NCBI RefSeq assembly: GCF_000878195.1
Contig: NZ_JXST01000010.1
Coordinates: 84,936 to 148,935, forward strand
Source of the DNA: Mycolicibacterium llatzerense
Lineage (GTDB): Bacteria > Actinomycetota > Actinomycetes > Mycobacteriales > Mycobacteriaceae
Direction: 5' to 3'
Length of the DNA: 64,000 nucleotides
Position 1 is the first letter of the stretch. Every line of letters begins with the position of its first letter. The translations under genes were made by a program, and so were the position numbers. Positions 8,262 to 17,331 of the stretch are shown here, piece after piece. The notes under the pieces were generated by a model, which made no database searches, was not told where the DNA came from, and saw only the letters and a list, made by a program, of their open reading frames with translations.

Positions 8262-9197
8262 GTGAAGTTCACCCTCGAATATCCCGTCGAATCACCCACC
8301 GCCGCAGACGGTTTCCTGCACCCTGAGGCCATCCGCCAGGTGTGCCAGCAGGCCGAGGCATCGTGGTTCTCCGCCCTGGCCCTCAGCGAGCACCCGGCGC
8401 CGTCGGCGAAGTGGCGCCGCCGCGGTGGGCACGACACCCTCGACCCGATCGCGGCTCTCGGGTTCATGGCGGGTGTGACGTCGACGATCAGGCTGCTGAC
8501 CAACTTGTATGTGCTGCCGTTTCGCAACCCATACCTATCGGCCAAAGCACTGTCCTCGCTGGACCTCGTCTCGGGCGGCCGGCTCATCGCCGGTGTCGGG
8601 GCCGGGTACCTCCGCTCCGAATTCGCCGCGCTCGGGGTGGATTTCGATCGGCGCGCCGAACTTCTCGACGAAGCCCTCGCCGCGTTGTGGTCGATCTGGA
8701 TGGATCCCGAAATTCCGGTGTCCGGCAGGGCGTTCGGCGCCGTCGATGAACTCTGGCTGCAGCGCCCCGTGCAACGGCCACACCCGCCACTGTGGATCGG
8801 CGGCAATGGCCGCGCTGCGATACGCCGCGTCGTCGAATACGGGACCGGCTGGATGCCCGTGATCTCCCCGCCGGAATACGCGGCGAGCATGCGAACGGTT
8901 GCTATTTCGGACGCGCGCCAATTCGGTTCAGCGGTGGACACGTTGCGCGGCCGACTCGATGCTGCTGGACGCGACCCGAACAAACTGGACATCCAGATCT
9001 TGTGCCCCGAAGTCGATCTCGACGACGAACCCGCGGTTCGGCGCACCCGCGACATGCTCGACGAATTGGCCGGCTACGGCGCCACCTGGGCTGTCGTCCA
9101 CGCCGACGGGTCGAGCCTCGACGCTGCGGTCGACTACATCAAGGCATTCGGCGAAACCATCATTGCGCAGCCACGATTTCAGACGGAGGCACCGTGA
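8262..9197 (+). CDS. Luciferase-like F420-dependent oxidoreductase
   Basis: The 311-residue LLM-family protein has LALSEHPAPSAKW near the N terminus, the GVGAGYLRSEF segment that contacts the cofactor phosphate, and RPHPPLWIGGNG, all usual in this group. The start is GTG with AGGAGC nine bases before it. Its TGA overlaps the GTG of the Rieske gene by 4 bp. The sequence differs clearly from the LLM protein at 5647-6675, so the two likely act on different intermediates. Confidence 0.85.
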   Translation: MKFTLEYPVESPTAADGFLHPEAIRQVCQQAEASWFSALALSEHPAPSAKWRRRGGHDTLDPIAALGFMAGVTSTIRLLTNLYVLPFRNPYLSAKALSSLDLVSGGRLIAGVGAGYLRSEFAALGVDFDRRAELLDEALAALWSIWMDPEIPVSGRAFGAVDELWLQRPVQRPHPPLWIGGNGRAAIRRVVEYGTGWMPVISPPEYAASMRTVAISDARQFGSAVDTLRGRLDAAGRDPNKLDIQILCPEVDLDDEPAVRRTRDMLDELAGYGATWAVVHADGSSLDAAVDYIKAFGETIIAQPRFQTEAP

Positions 9198-10186
9198 AAG
9201 TCCCGTTCACCTGGAAGGTCACCGGCTGGTTCATGATCGGCTGGTCGCAGGAGTTCGCCGTGGGAGAGGTACGTCCCCTGCGATACTTCGGTGAAGACCT
9301 GGTCGCCTACCGCGACGAGTCGGGTGAGCTGCACCTGCTTTCGGCCCACTGCAGGCATCTCGGTGCGCACATCGGCCACGGCGGCAAGGTCGTTGGCGAC
9401 TGTGTTGAGTGCCCGTTCCACGGCTGGCGGTGGGGCCCGGACGGCACCAACCGCTACATCCCCTATCAGCCGGACCGGCCGAACAAAGCGCTGCGGCTCC
9501 GCGTGTTTCCGGTTCGGGAACAGTACGGATGTGTGTTCGCCTGGTATCAGCCCGCCGGCTCGGAACCCCAATGGGAATTGCCCGACCTGTTCGGCAAATT
9601 CCCGCAGTTCCCCACCGACCGCGACGCGTATTACCGTCCATATCCGGAGTTTTCGCGTCGCGCCGAACGCGAGCCCGTGCACCCGCAGGTCGTCGCCGAG
9701 AACGGTCCGGACAGCGCGCACTTCCACTACGTCCACGGCGCCACCGTCACGCCGGTGTGCCTGAACTGGGAAGCCGTCGACGAAGAGTGGCGCTTCCTCA
9801 CCGGGTGGCCGGACGCGCGCAGCGACGACCCGGACAAGATGGCGCTGTATATCCACAGCCATTTCTCGGGCCTCGGCTTCGCGGTCAGCGCGTTCGAGGG
9901 CTCGTCGAACCACCGGCTGATCTTCGCCTGCACGCCGGTCGAGGACGGTTACTCGGACATGTTCTATTCGATCTGGTGGCCGCGCCGCCCTGGTGACATG
10001 TCCGACGTGCCACCTGACGAGGTGCGCGAACACGTCGAAAAGCGATTCCTGCAGACGGTGTGGGAGGACCTCGACATCTGGCGCCACCAGGAGTACATCG
10101 AGCACCCAGCGCTGTCGAAGGCAGACGCGAAACCCTATATGGCAATGCGTAAGTGGGCGACGCAGTTCTACGAGGCGCCGGCCTGA
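9194..10186 (+). CDS. Rieske non-heme iron oxygenase, KshA-like
   Basis: The 330-residue oxygenase component has the Rieske ligands C53-R-H55 and C73-P-F-H76 and a catalytic-domain facial triad suggested by N170-x2-D173-x2-H176-x4-H181 plus an Asp in WEDLDIWRH, as in 3-ketosteroid 9-alpha-hydroxylase KshA. It should hydroxylate a ring or alicyclic carbon. The reductase (KshB type) is not nearby. The start is a GTG overlapping the upstream stop. The 3' end overlaps the convergent aldehyde dehydrogenase gene by 19 bp. Confidence 0.9.
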   Translation: MKVPFTWKVTGWFMIGWSQEFAVGEVRPLRYFGEDLVAYRDESGELHLLSAHCRHLGAHIGHGGKVVGDCVECPFHGWRWGPDGTNRYIPYQPDRPNKALRLRVFPVREQYGCVFAWYQPAGSEPQWELPDLFGKFPQFPTDRDAYYRPYPEFSRRAEREPVHPQVVAENGPDSAHFHYVHGATVTPVCLNWEAVDEEWRFLTGWPDARSDDPDKMALYIHSHFSGLGFAVSAFEGSSNHRLIFACTPVEDGYSDMFYSIWWPRRPGDMSDVPPDEVREHVEKRFLQTVWEDLDIWRHQEYIEHPALSKADAKPYMAMRKWATQFYEAPA

Positions 10187-11646
10187 CCCGGCCGGAGCCG
10201 GCGCCGGTTCCTGCGGCGCGCCAGCCAGAGGGCCAGCTCGGTACTCGACCGCATCGACTTCGTGAACGGCGGCGCCGCGCGGCCGGTGATGCTGAACGGC
10301 AGATCGGTGCCGACCACAGACCGGTAGTGGCTGAACGTGTCGAAGCCGGCCTTCCCGTGGTACGCGCCTGTGCCGCTGGTGCCGACGCCGCCGAACGGCA
10401 CCGCCGACGGGATCATCTGAGCCGCAAAGTCATTGCGCGCCACCCCGCCGCTTCGGGTGTCGCGCACGAAGGCCCGGAACTCCTCGTCGTCCGGCCCGAA
10501 CCAATAGGCAACGAGCGGGGCGGGCTTCCCGTTGAGGTAGTCGGCCACGTCGCTGACAGTCGAGTACGCCCGCACCACCAGCACCGGACCGAAGACCTCC
10601 TCGGCGGTGATGCGCATCCGGTCGTCGACGTCGCGGACGATGGTCGGAGCAATCTTGCGGGTGCGCCGGTTCGGTAGCACCTCGCCGGGCGGAGCGATGG
10701 CCTCGACCACGGCGCCCTTCTCTCGTGCGTCGTCGATCAACGCGAGCACCCGGTCGAAGTTCGCCTCATTGACCGAGGAGCAGTAGTCGCTGTTGCCGAC
10801 GATCGATCCGAACATGGACCGCAACGTGTTTCGCGCCGCATCGACGAAGGCATCGAGCCGGTCGTCGGGCACGAAGACATGATCGGGGCTGACACATACC
10901 TGTCCCCCGTTGATCATTCGGCCCTGCGCGATCCTGGTCGCCGCACGGGTGAGATTGGCGGCCCGCGACACCACCACGGGGTTCTTGCCCCCGAGTTCGA
11001 GCGTCACGGGCACCAGGCTGCGTCCGGCGGCCTCCGCCACCTTGGCTCCCACCGCGGGTGAACCGGTGAAAAAGAGGTGGTCGAAGGGCAACTCGGAAAA
11101 GGCGGCCGCCACCTCGGGTCCGCCTGTCACGACGGCGAGCTCCGCCTGGTCGAAATACCTCGGCACGAGCGTCGTCATCAATGCCGCGGTCTGCGCCGTG
11201 ATCTCCGACATCTTGATCATCACCCGATTGCCGGCGGCGAACGCCGCCACAGCGGGCAACACCACCAGATTGAGCGGGAAGTTCCACGGTCCGATGACGC
11301 CGACCACCCCCAGCGGGCAGGGCAGTACCTCCGCGCGCAGGCCCAGCATCCGAGCGGCCCGGATCGGCTTCGTCGATTGCATCCATTGCGGCACATGCGA
11401 TCTGGTGTGCTCGATCACCGACATCATGCCGAGAACCTCGGTGAACAACGACCCGGCCTTGGCCCTGGTGCCGTAGTCCGCCGCCATCGCCTCGGCGAAG
11501 GCTTCGGCGTTGTCCAGCACGAGGGCGACCAGTCGGTCGATGCGGTTGCGCCGCACTGCGACTCCCGGGAATCCGTCGGCCAGAAAGGCCTGCCGCTGCC
11601 GGTCGAGAATCGCCCGCAACTCCTCAGGTTCCGCACCGTCACCCAT
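10168..11646 (-). CDS. Aldehyde dehydrogenase (coniferyl-aldehyde-dehydrogenase type)
   Basis: The 492-residue NAD(P)-dependent aldehyde dehydrogenase has general base E217 in LELGGKNP and nucleophile C251 in GGQVCVSP. GPWNFPLNL is the cofactor-binding segment. The closest well-known group is the CalB/coniferyl aldehyde dehydrogenase type, often with a hydrophobic C-terminal region as seen here. It would oxidise an aldehyde formed after P450 hydroxylation to the acid that a CoA ligase then activates. It stands alone on its strand behind operator copy 2. Confidence 0.92.
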   Translation of the reverse strand: MGDGAEPEELRAILDRQRQAFLADGFPGVAVRRNRIDRLVALVLDNAEAFAEAMAADYGTRAKAGSLFTEVLGMMSVIEHTRSHVPQWMQSTKPIRAARMLGLRAEVLPCPLGVVGVIGPWNFPLNLVVLPAVAAFAAGNRVMIKMSEITAQTAALMTTLVPRYFDQAELAVVTGGPEVAAAFSELPFDHLFFTGSPAVGAKVAEAAGRSLVPVTLELGGKNPVVVSRAANLTRAATRIAQGRMINGGQVCVSPDHVFVPDDRLDAFVDAARNTLRSMFGSIVGNSDYCSSVNEANFDRVLALIDDAREKGAVVEAIAPPGEVLPNRRTRKIAPTIVRDVDDRMRITAEEVFGPVLVVRAYSTVSDVADYLNGKPAPLVAYWFGPDDEEFRAFVRDTRSGGVARNDFAAQMIPSAVPFGGVGTSGTGAYHGKAGFDTFSHYRSVVGTDLPFSITGRAAPPFTKSMRSSTELALWLARRRNRRRLRPGQAGAS

Positions 11647-11693
11647 TGGCGGACAGTAGCACTTCAGGAAACCACCTGACGTCGCAACGGTAT

Positions 11694-11714
11694 CTACTGT
11701 AAGGTTTACGGTAG
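11694..11714. promoter_or_regulatory. Operator copy 2 (divergent promoter 11646/11742)
   Basis: CTACTGT-N7-ACGGTAG is a near-palindrome matching the cluster consensus with one mismatch. An extra half-site ACAGTAG occurs at 11653-11659, close to the aldehyde dehydrogenase start. It sits 27 bp before the P450 start. Confidence 0.75.
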
Positions 11715-11741
11715 CAATAGCCGGATGCCCGTCAGTTTGAG

Positions 11742-12950
11742 GTGGTGAGTCTCGTTCAGGACGCCGACGTCGACGAGGGTGTCGACCTCCTCCGTGACCC
11801 GTACGTCGTATTCGCCCAGAAGCGCAAGGAAGGCGGCGCTTTTCGGGGCAGCGTCATGGACTGGTCGAACACGCCCGAGGAGTTCAAGCCCGCACACATG
11901 TACGCCGCCGTGTCGTTCGACGCGGTCAACCGGGTCTTCCGCGACGGCCGGGTCTTCAATTCGCACATCTACGACAGCACCATCGGGCTGTTCATCGGAC
12001 CCACCATCCTGGCGATGGAGGGCAAGCCACACTGGCAGCACCGCAATCTGGTGTCCGCGGCGTTCAAGTCGAAGTCACTGGCGCGGTGGGAACCCGAGAT
12101 CGTCCGCCCCGTCGTCAATGAACTCGTCGACGAATTCATCGATGCCGGCACCGCCGATCTGGTCACCGACTTCACGATGGAATTCCCGACCCGCGTCATC
12201 TCGAAGCTGTTGGGATTGCCCGAGGAAGACCTCCCCTGGTTCCGGCAGCGCGCGGTCGAACTCATCAGCTACGCCATCAAATACCGGCGCGCGTTCGAAG
12301 CCTCGGCCGCACTCAAGGACTACTTCCTGCAGCAGATCGAGCAGCGGCGCAGCAATCCCACCGAAGACATCATCGGCGACCTGGTCGCCGCCGAGATCGA
12401 CGGTGAAAAACTCACGGACGAGGCGATCTACTCGTTCCTGCGACTCCTACTGCCCGCTGGTCTCGAGACCACCTACCGCTCGTCGGGAAATCTGTTGTAC
12501 CTGTTGCTGACTCATCGAGAACAGTTCCAGGCGATTCGGGACGATCCCGCGCTCATCGGCGACGCCATCGAAGAGGGCCTGCGGTATGAGACACCACTGA
12601 CCACGGTGCAGCGGTACGCGACCGAGGACACCGAACTCGAGGGTGTCGAGATCCCGGCGGGCGCTGTGATCGACGTGTGCATCGGCTCGGCGAACCGCGA
12701 CGAACACCGATGGGACCGCGCAGAGGAATTCGACATCTTCCGGAAGCATCTACCGCACATCTCCTTTGCCGCCGGCGAGCACACGTGCATGGGCCTGCAC
12801 CTGGCACGCATGGAAACCCGGGTGGCGCTCGAGTGCCTGCTGACGCGCCTGACCGACATCGAGCTCGTCACCGACGACGACCCCCACATCTACGGTCAGC
12901 CGTTCCGTTCACCAACGGCACTGCCGGTCAAGTTCAGCGCGGCGGAGTGA
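11742..12950 (+). CDS. Cytochrome P450 with a divergent heme-binding loop
   Basis: The 402-residue P450 has I-helix LPAGLETTYRS (G-x-E-T-T) and K-helix EEGLRYE. The heme loop reads FAAGEHTCMG with C349; the usual FGxGxHxCxG thus has Ala instead of Gly after Phe and Glu before His. The start is a GTG, with a second GTG immediately after it, behind GAGG. It leads a tightly packed plus operon of P450, CoA-transferase, Ltp, SDR and amidohydrolase. Redox partners are not in the window. Confidence 0.9.
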   Translation: MVSLVQDADVDEGVDLLRDPYVVFAQKRKEGGAFRGSVMDWSNTPEEFKPAHMYAAVSFDAVNRVFRDGRVFNSHIYDSTIGLFIGPTILAMEGKPHWQHRNLVSAAFKSKSLARWEPEIVRPVVNELVDEFIDAGTADLVTDFTMEFPTRVISKLLGLPEEDLPWFRQRAVELISYAIKYRRAFEASAALKDYFLQQIEQRRSNPTEDIIGDLVAAEIDGEKLTDEAIYSFLRLLLPAGLETTYRSSGNLLYLLLTHREQFQAIRDDPALIGDAIEEGLRYETPLTTVQRYATEDTELEGVEIPAGAVIDVCIGSANRDEHRWDRAEEFDIFRKHLPHISFAAGEHTCMGLHLARMETRVALECLLTRLTDIELVTDDDPHIYGQPFRSPTALPVKFSAAE

Positions 12951-12954
12951 CGGC

Positions 12955-14181
12955 ATGGTCAAGGTGATGCAAGGCGTTCGCGTCCTCGAGGTCGCGCAAT
13001 TCACGTTCGTGCCGGCAGCCGGCGCCCTCCTTGCCGACTGGGGCGCCGACGTCATCAAGGTGGAGCACCCCGTGCGCGGCGACACCCAGCGCGGCTTCAT
13101 CAACGTGGGCGGATTTCAGCTCGACCCCGACCGCCACCCACTCATCGAGCACCCGAACCGCGGCAAGCGCAGCGTCGGCATCGACGTGTCCACCCCCGGC
13201 GGCCAGGAGGTCCTCTACGAGATCGCCAAGACAGCCGACGTCTTCCTCACCAACTACCTGCCCGCGGCCCGCCAGAAGCACAAATTCGACATCGAGCACA
13301 TCCGCGCGGTGAACCCCAACATCATCTACGCCCGCGGCAGCGCGTACGGCGATAAAGGTCCTGAACGCGATGTCGGCGGCTTCGACGGCACCGCGTTCTG
13401 GACCCGCAGCGGGGTTGGGCATTCACTGACGCCCGAAGGGCTGGGTGGCGCGTTGTCGCAAGGCATTCCGGCGTTCGGCGATTCGATCGGCGGGGCGAAC
13501 ATCGCCGGCGGCATCTCGGCGGCGCTGTTCCACCGCGAGCGCACCGGCGAAGCGGTCGAGCTGGACGTCTCACTGCTGAGCACCGCGTGGTGGGCAGCCG
13601 GTGCGAGCATGACGCAGGGCATGGAGACGGGCGAGACGATGCGGTCGCTCCTGCCGGATGACACGGGTCCGAGCGTCAACCCCTTCATGGCCAACTATCT
13701 GACGTCGGATGGCGGCACGATCAACCTGTGCATCGTCAGCCCGACCGGCTACATCCGCGATGCCTTCGAGCACCTCGGTCTCGCCGAGCTGGCCGACGAC
13801 CCGCGCTTCAGCGACGTGCTACCGCTGATCGAAAATGCTTCGGCGGCTGCAGCTCTCATCAGTGCGGCGATCGGCGGCAAGCCGTTCGACTACTGGCGAG
13901 CGCACCTGAAGACCATGAAAGGTCAATGGGCGCCGTTCCAGAGCTTCCTCGACCTCGCCACCGACGAACAGGCCATCGCCAACGACATGATCGTCGACGT
14001 CGAGGCCGGGATTGGCGAGCAGCCGTTCCGGGTGGTCCGCGGGCCGGTGCAGTTCAACCACGAGCCACTGGAAACGACCCGCGCCCCGCAGGCCTCCGAG
14101 CACACCGAGCTCGTCCTGTCCGAACTCGGGATCGACTGGGACCGTATCGAAGCCCTCAAGAAGGCAGGAGCCATCGCCTGA
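12955..14181 (+). CDS. Class III (CaiB/BaiF) CoA-transferase
   Basis: The 408-residue protein begins with the family hallmark GVRVLEVAQ...GALLADWGADVIKVE. The catalytic Asp that forms the mixed anhydride is D176 in AFGDSIGG, matching the GDS position of formyl-CoA transferase. It would move CoA between an acyl-CoA product and a free acid substrate, an energy-saving alternative to the ligases in the cluster. It lies 4 nt after the P450 stop and overlaps the Ltp start by one base (TGATG). Confidence 0.92.
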   Translation: MVKVMQGVRVLEVAQFTFVPAAGALLADWGADVIKVEHPVRGDTQRGFINVGGFQLDPDRHPLIEHPNRGKRSVGIDVSTPGGQEVLYEIAKTADVFLTNYLPAARQKHKFDIEHIRAVNPNIIYARGSAYGDKGPERDVGGFDGTAFWTRSGVGHSLTPEGLGGALSQGIPAFGDSIGGANIAGGISAALFHRERTGEAVELDVSLLSTAWWAAGASMTQGMETGETMRSLLPDDTGPSVNPFMANYLTSDGGTINLCIVSPTGYIRDAFEHLGLAELADDPRFSDVLPLIENASAAAALISAAIGGKPFDYWRAHLKTMKGQWAPFQSFLDLATDEQAIANDMIVDVEAGIGEQPFRVVRGPVQFNHEPLETTRAPQASEHTELVLSELGIDWDRIEALKKAGAIA

Positions 14182-15326
14182 TGCACGACGTAGCGATCAT
14201 CGGTGTCGGCCTGCACCCGTTCGGGCGGTTCGAGGGCAAGTCGGCGATGCAGATGGGCGTCGACGCGATCTTCGCCGCTGTTGCCGACGCCGGCGTCGAG
14301 TGGAGTGATATCGGCGCCGCGACCGGCGGCAGCTGGACCGTCGCGAATCCCGATGCCATCGTGGGCATGGTGGGCTTGAGCGGCATTCCGTTCACCAACG
14401 TGTTCAACGCGTGCGCTACCGCGGCCAGCGCGGTCAAGACATGTGCCGATGGAATCCGTCTGGGCGACTACGAGATCGGCGTCGCAGTCGGATTGGACAA
14501 GCATCCGCGCGGCGCCTTCACCGAAGACCCCGCCCTGGTCGGTATGCCCAGCTGGTACGCCGAGAACGGGCAGTACCTCACCACCCAGTTCTTCGGTATG
14601 AAGGCCAACCGGTATCTGTACGACCACGGGATCTCGCAGCAGACGCTGGCCAGGGCCGCGGCCAAGAACTTCCGCAACGGCGCGCTGAATCCGAATGCCT
14701 TCCGGCGTAAGCCGATTTCGGAGGAAGACATCCTGGGCTCGGCGATGCTGAACTACCCGCTGACGCAGTACATGTTCTGCGCACCCGATGAGGGCGCCGC
14801 CGCGGTGGTGATGTGCCGCGCCGAGATCGCCCACCGGTACACCGATAAGCCCGTCTATCTGCGCGCCGTCGAAATCCGCACCCGGTCGTACGGCGCCTAC
14901 GAGGTGAACACCACCTTCGCGCCCGTCGAGGAAGACGTGTCCCCGACCGTGTACGCGGCGCGGGCTGCCTTCGAAAAGGCAGATGTCGCACCGGAAGACG
15001 TCGACGTGATCCAGCTGCAGGACACCGACGCCGGCGCGGAGATCATTCACATGGCCGAGTGCGGATTCTGCGGACACGGAGACCAGGAGAAGCTCCTCGC
15101 CGACGGCGCCACCGAAATAGGCGGCAGTATGCCGGTCAACACCGACGGCGGGCTCATCGCCAACGGCGAACCAATCGGCGCATCGGGCCTGCGGCAAATC
15201 CACGAATTGGTCCGACAGCTGCGGGGGCAGGCCGGGGACCACCAGGTGCCCGGCGAGCCGAAAGTCGGCTTCGCGCAGTTGTACGGTGCACCCGGCACCG
15301 CCGCGGCCACGATTCTCACGAGGTGA
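14181..15326 (+). CDS. SCP-x/Ltp thiolase-like protein, second copy
   Basis: The 381-residue protein is clearly paralogous to the product at 2479-3624: same length, same C78 in FNACATAAS and same GEPIGASG instead of GHPxGASG. Long identical blocks such as QYMFCAPDEGAAAV are shared. Its operon has no DUF35 gene, so it either shares the single DUF35 protein or acts alone. A retro-aldol or thiolytic C-C cleavage of a second intermediate is the likely role. Confidence 0.9.
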   Translation: MHDVAIIGVGLHPFGRFEGKSAMQMGVDAIFAAVADAGVEWSDIGAATGGSWTVANPDAIVGMVGLSGIPFTNVFNACATAASAVKTCADGIRLGDYEIGVAVGLDKHPRGAFTEDPALVGMPSWYAENGQYLTTQFFGMKANRYLYDHGISQQTLARAAAKNFRNGALNPNAFRRKPISEEDILGSAMLNYPLTQYMFCAPDEGAAAVVMCRAEIAHRYTDKPVYLRAVEIRTRSYGAYEVNTTFAPVEEDVSPTVYAARAAFEKADVAPEDVDVIQLQDTDAGAEIIHMAECGFCGHGDQEKLLADGATEIGGSMPVNTDGGLIANGEPIGASGLRQIHELVRQLRGQAGDHQVPGEPKVGFAQLYGAPGTAAATILTR

Positions 15327-15331
15327 CAACG

Positions 15332-16096
15332 ATGTCGAGAACGGTAGTGATCGGGGCCTCGAGCGGCCTCGGCCGCTGCATCGGCGTCGGCCTGGCCCAG
15401 CGCGGCGCGCAGGTCGCGCTGCTGGCGCGGCGCCTGACGCGGCTGGAGAATGCCGCGAAAGAAGCTGGGCCGCAGGCCGTCGCGCTCGAATGTGATGTCA
15501 CGGACGAAGCGTCGGTGACATCGGCCATCGACGCCGCCGCCGACACCCTGGGCGGCATCGACAACCTCATCTACACCCCCGCCATCGGCCCCGTGATTCG
15601 ACTCGTCGACACCGATGCCGACCTTTGGCGGCGCATCTTCGATACCAACGTGATCGGCGCATCGCTCGCGACGGCCGCGGCCATCCCCTACCTCACGGCG
15701 TCAGCGGGTAAGGCCGTGTATCTGTCCTCTGACGCGGGCACTTTCGGGCCGCCGTGGCCAGGGCTCGGCGCCTACGGGGTGAGCAAGGCGGCACTCGAGC
15801 GGCTCGTCGACGCCTGGCGGGCCGAACATCCCGACATCGGGTTCACGTGTCTGATCGTCGGCGAATGCGGTGGCGGCACCGGCGAGGGCCAGACCGGCAT
15901 GAACGCCGGCTGGGACATGGAACTCGCTGCAAAAGCGTTGCCACTGTGGATGTCCGGCGGCTGTCTGCCCGGCAAATTGATGCCCGTCGAAGATCTGGTC
16001 AACGTGGTGCACACCATCCTGAACACCAGTTCGTCGACGTCGATGCCGAAGGTGATCGCCCGAGGCGCAGCCAAGGGAACGGCGGCCCTGCCATGA
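15332..16096 (+). CDS. Short-chain dehydrogenase/reductase
   Basis: The 254-residue SDR has GASSGLG for nucleotide binding, LSSDAG with the catalytic Ser, and YGVSK as the YxxxK motif. The dinucleotide site is followed by LLARRL, which suggests NADP use, although this is weak evidence. It is fourth in the plus operon and overlaps the amidohydrolase start by 4 bp. It probably oxidises a hydroxyl group of a CoA-bound or free intermediate. Confidence 0.87.
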   Translation: MSRTVVIGASSGLGRCIGVGLAQRGAQVALLARRLTRLENAAKEAGPQAVALECDVTDEASVTSAIDAAADTLGGIDNLIYTPAIGPVIRLVDTDADLWRRIFDTNVIGASLATAAAIPYLTASAGKAVYLSSDAGTFGPPWPGLGAYGVSKAALERLVDAWRAEHPDIGFTCLIVGECGGGTGEGQTGMNAGWDMELAAKALPLWMSGGCLPGKLMPVEDLVNVVHTILNTSSSTSMPKVIARGAAKGTAALP

Positions 16097-17331
16097 CGCA
16101 ATTCCGTTCAGCGCCGGTCTTCGACGCCGACCAGCACATGTACGAGACGGCCGAGGCACTGACCAAACATCTGCCCGAAAAGTTCTCACGGGCAGTGCAA
16201 TTCGCGAAGTTCGGGAACCAGACCCGCATCGTGATCAACGGCCGGGTCAACGACTTCATCCCCAACCCGACGTTCGAGCGCGTGGCCGCACCCGGCGCCC
16301 ACGAGAAGTTCTTCGCCGGCGAGAACACCGACGGTCTGACCCTGCGCGAAATGCAGGGCCCCGCAATCGAAGCTCCCGCGGCCACCCGCAATCCCGCCGA
16401 CCGGGTCAAGGAATTGGACCGCCAGGGTGTGGTCGAGGCCCTGAACTACCCGACGCTGGCCAGCCTCATCGAGCACGCCACCGCCGACGATCCCGAACTG
16501 TCGCTGGCGGTGATCCACGCGCTGAACCAGTGGATGCTCGAACACTGGACGTTCAACTACGAGGAGCGGGTGTACTCGACGCCGATCATCAACCTGTCCG
16601 AGGTCGACGGTGCACAGCGCGAACTCGAGTATCTCTTGGACAATGGCGTACGGGTCGCCCTCATCAAACCGGGACCGGTCAACGGGATTCGCGGTTGGCG
16701 CTCCCCCGCCCTACCGGAGTTCGACCCGTTCTGGCGCGACCTGGAGGCCGCGGGCCTGCCGGTCGTGCTGCACGCGAGCTATCCGCCGCTGGATTCGTAC
16801 GTCAACCAGTGGGAACCGCCGCACACCCAGAGCTTCATGGCGCAGAGCGCCTTTCGGTGGATGGTCTTGGGCCACCGCGAGATCGCGGACATGATCACCA
16901 GCTTGATCTGTCACGGCACACTGACCCGGTTCCCGAAACTGCGCGTCGCCAGCGTCGAGAACGGCAGCTCGTGGATTTACCCGCTGTTCCACGATTTCGC
17001 CGACTTGTACAAGAAGATGCCGCAGAACTTTCCGGAACATCCACACGACGTGTTCCGGCGCAACATCTGGGTGAGCCCGTTCTGGGAGGGCTGCGTCGCG
17101 GACGTCGTAAACACCGTCGGATGGGACCGGGTGATGTTCGGGTCGGACTACCCGCACCCCGAAGGCCTCGCCGAACCAAAAGGCTACTGGCACTACGCCG
17201 AAGGCATGGACGAGCGGCGCACCTACGACTTCATGGGTGACAACGCCCGCCGGTTCATGGGGCTGCCGATCGCCAACCCCGATCCCGCGGCAGTGCGGCC
17301 ACCGAAGCTAGCGACGTTCGCCGGCTCCTGA
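16093..17331 (+). CDS. Metal-dependent amidohydrolase (ACMSD-like family)
   Basis: The 412-residue TIM-barrel protein of the Amidohydro_2 group has a metal motif FDADQHMYE at the N terminus (the HxH site appears as D-x-D-x-H, usual in this mycobacterial subfamily) and FGSDYPHPEG carrying the catalytic/metal Asp. Relatives are decarboxylases or hydrolases, so cleavage of a beta-keto acid or cyclic intermediate is possible. It is the last gene of the plus operon and overlaps the convergent epimerase-like gene by 24 bp. A similar protein is at 23141-24385. Confidence 0.87.
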   Translation: MTQFRSAPVFDADQHMYETAEALTKHLPEKFSRAVQFAKFGNQTRIVINGRVNDFIPNPTFERVAAPGAHEKFFAGENTDGLTLREMQGPAIEAPAATRNPADRVKELDRQGVVEALNYPTLASLIEHATADDPELSLAVIHALNQWMLEHWTFNYEERVYSTPIINLSEVDGAQRELEYLLDNGVRVALIKPGPVNGIRGWRSPALPEFDPFWRDLEAAGLPVVLHASYPPLDSYVNQWEPPHTQSFMAQSAFRWMVLGHREIADMITSLICHGTLTRFPKLRVASVENGSSWIYPLFHDFADLYKKMPQNFPEHPHDVFRRNIWVSPFWEGCVADVVNTVGWDRVMFGSDYPHPEGLAEPKGYWHYAEGMDERRTYDFMGDNARRFMGLPIANPDPAAVRPPKLATFAGS

